DNA from: Bradyrhizobium sp. LHD-71
Lineage (GTDB): Bacteria > Pseudomonadota > Alphaproteobacteria > Rhizobiales > Xanthobacteraceae
Length of the DNA: 64,000 nucleotides
Reading direction: 5' to 3'
NCBI RefSeq assembly: GCF_031157255.1
Contig: NZ_JAVIFX010000001.1
Location: forward strand, 124,001-188,000
The position numbers and the translations under genes are program-made. How positions within the stretch are numbered: position 1 is the first letter of the stretch; each line of letters starts with the position of its first letter. The notes beneath the pieces are model-generated. The model was not told where the DNA came from. It ran no database searches and saw only the letters and a list, made by a program, of their open reading frames with translations. Positions 63,930-64,000 of the stretch are shown piece after piece.

Positions 63930-64000
63930 ATGGCCAAGGCCGTCACCATCAAGGTCAAGCTCGTCTCGAGCGCCGACACCGGCTTCTATTACGTTGCCAA
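63930..64000 (+). CDS. rpmG: 50S ribosomal protein L33, N-terminal part only
   Basis: The last 71 bases encode MAKAVTIKVKLVSSADTGFYYVA, the start of bacterial L33 (alphaproteobacterial form). GAGG lies eight bases before the ATG. The rest lies beyond the window. Confidence 0.93.
   Translation, partial: MAKAVTIKVKLVSSADTGFYYVA

Overview
The window looks like chromosomal DNA of an alphaproteobacterium of the Bradyrhizobium/Rhodopseudomonas group (Nitrobacteraceae). This is inferred from high GC, three porins with the group's typical mature N-terminus (ADLPVKAKPVEYVKICSLYG), dispersed palindromic repeats I recognise from that group, many tripartite tricarboxylate transporter (TTT) receptors, and the order ruvX / pyrB-pyrC-like-plsY-dprA-topA-rnr-DUF983-NUDIX-rpmG. 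No database search was possible, so species level is not claimed.

Layout. 1-2250: end of a peptide ABC transporter operon (permease tail and two ATPases). 2467-4956: soluble lytic transglycosylase, followed by a tandem repeat array. 5289-14204: envelope region with three paralogous porins on the minus strand, a truncated membrane-protein gene, a TPR/glycosyltransferase-like protein and a Gly/Tyr/Trp-rich secreted protein. 14662-30319: a catabolic island. A divergent IclR regulator faces a CoA-transferase / acyl-CoA dehydrogenase / enoyl-CoA hydratase / thiolase-like / DUF35 operon, followed by six TTT receptor genes in a row, tctB, tctA and an AraC-type regulator. It reads as uptake of a carboxylic acid, CoA activation by transfer and beta-oxidation-like chain cleavage; the substrate cannot be read from sequence. 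30614-30985: two small membrane/secreted proteins. 31056-35744: a seventh TTT receptor, divergent from a three-component CYP153-like P450 system (ferredoxin reductase, ferredoxin, P450) with a convergent TetR gene.

35959-39665: glutathione transferase, tRNA-Ser(GCU), GNAT acetyltransferase and several small proteins, including a 24-residue lysine-rich ORF with a strong ribosome binding site. 40243-45608: the GatCAB amidotransferase genes on the minus strand, interleaved with a 74-residue protein overlapping gatA and a patatin-like lipoprotein; two inverted copies of a composite repeat bracket part of this block. 45694-52671: nitronate monooxygenase-like gene, ruvX, AEC-family carrier, three small secreted paralogues ending in NPNQ, a CPBP-family membrane protein and an AidB-like acyl-CoA dehydrogenase. 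52786-64000: a second repeat array, then pyrB, a pyrC-like gene lacking the metal-binding His-X-His, plsY, dprA, topA, rnr, a DUF983 gene, a NUDIX gene and the start of rpmG.

Strongest candidates for new biology: the composite repeat whose stems co-vary between copies, the NPNQ protein family with shared two-block upstream regions, the lysine-rich micro-ORF, the small CxxC protein coupled to gatA, the six receptors served by one TctAB pair, and the thiolase-like/DUF35 pair without the nucleophilic cysteine.
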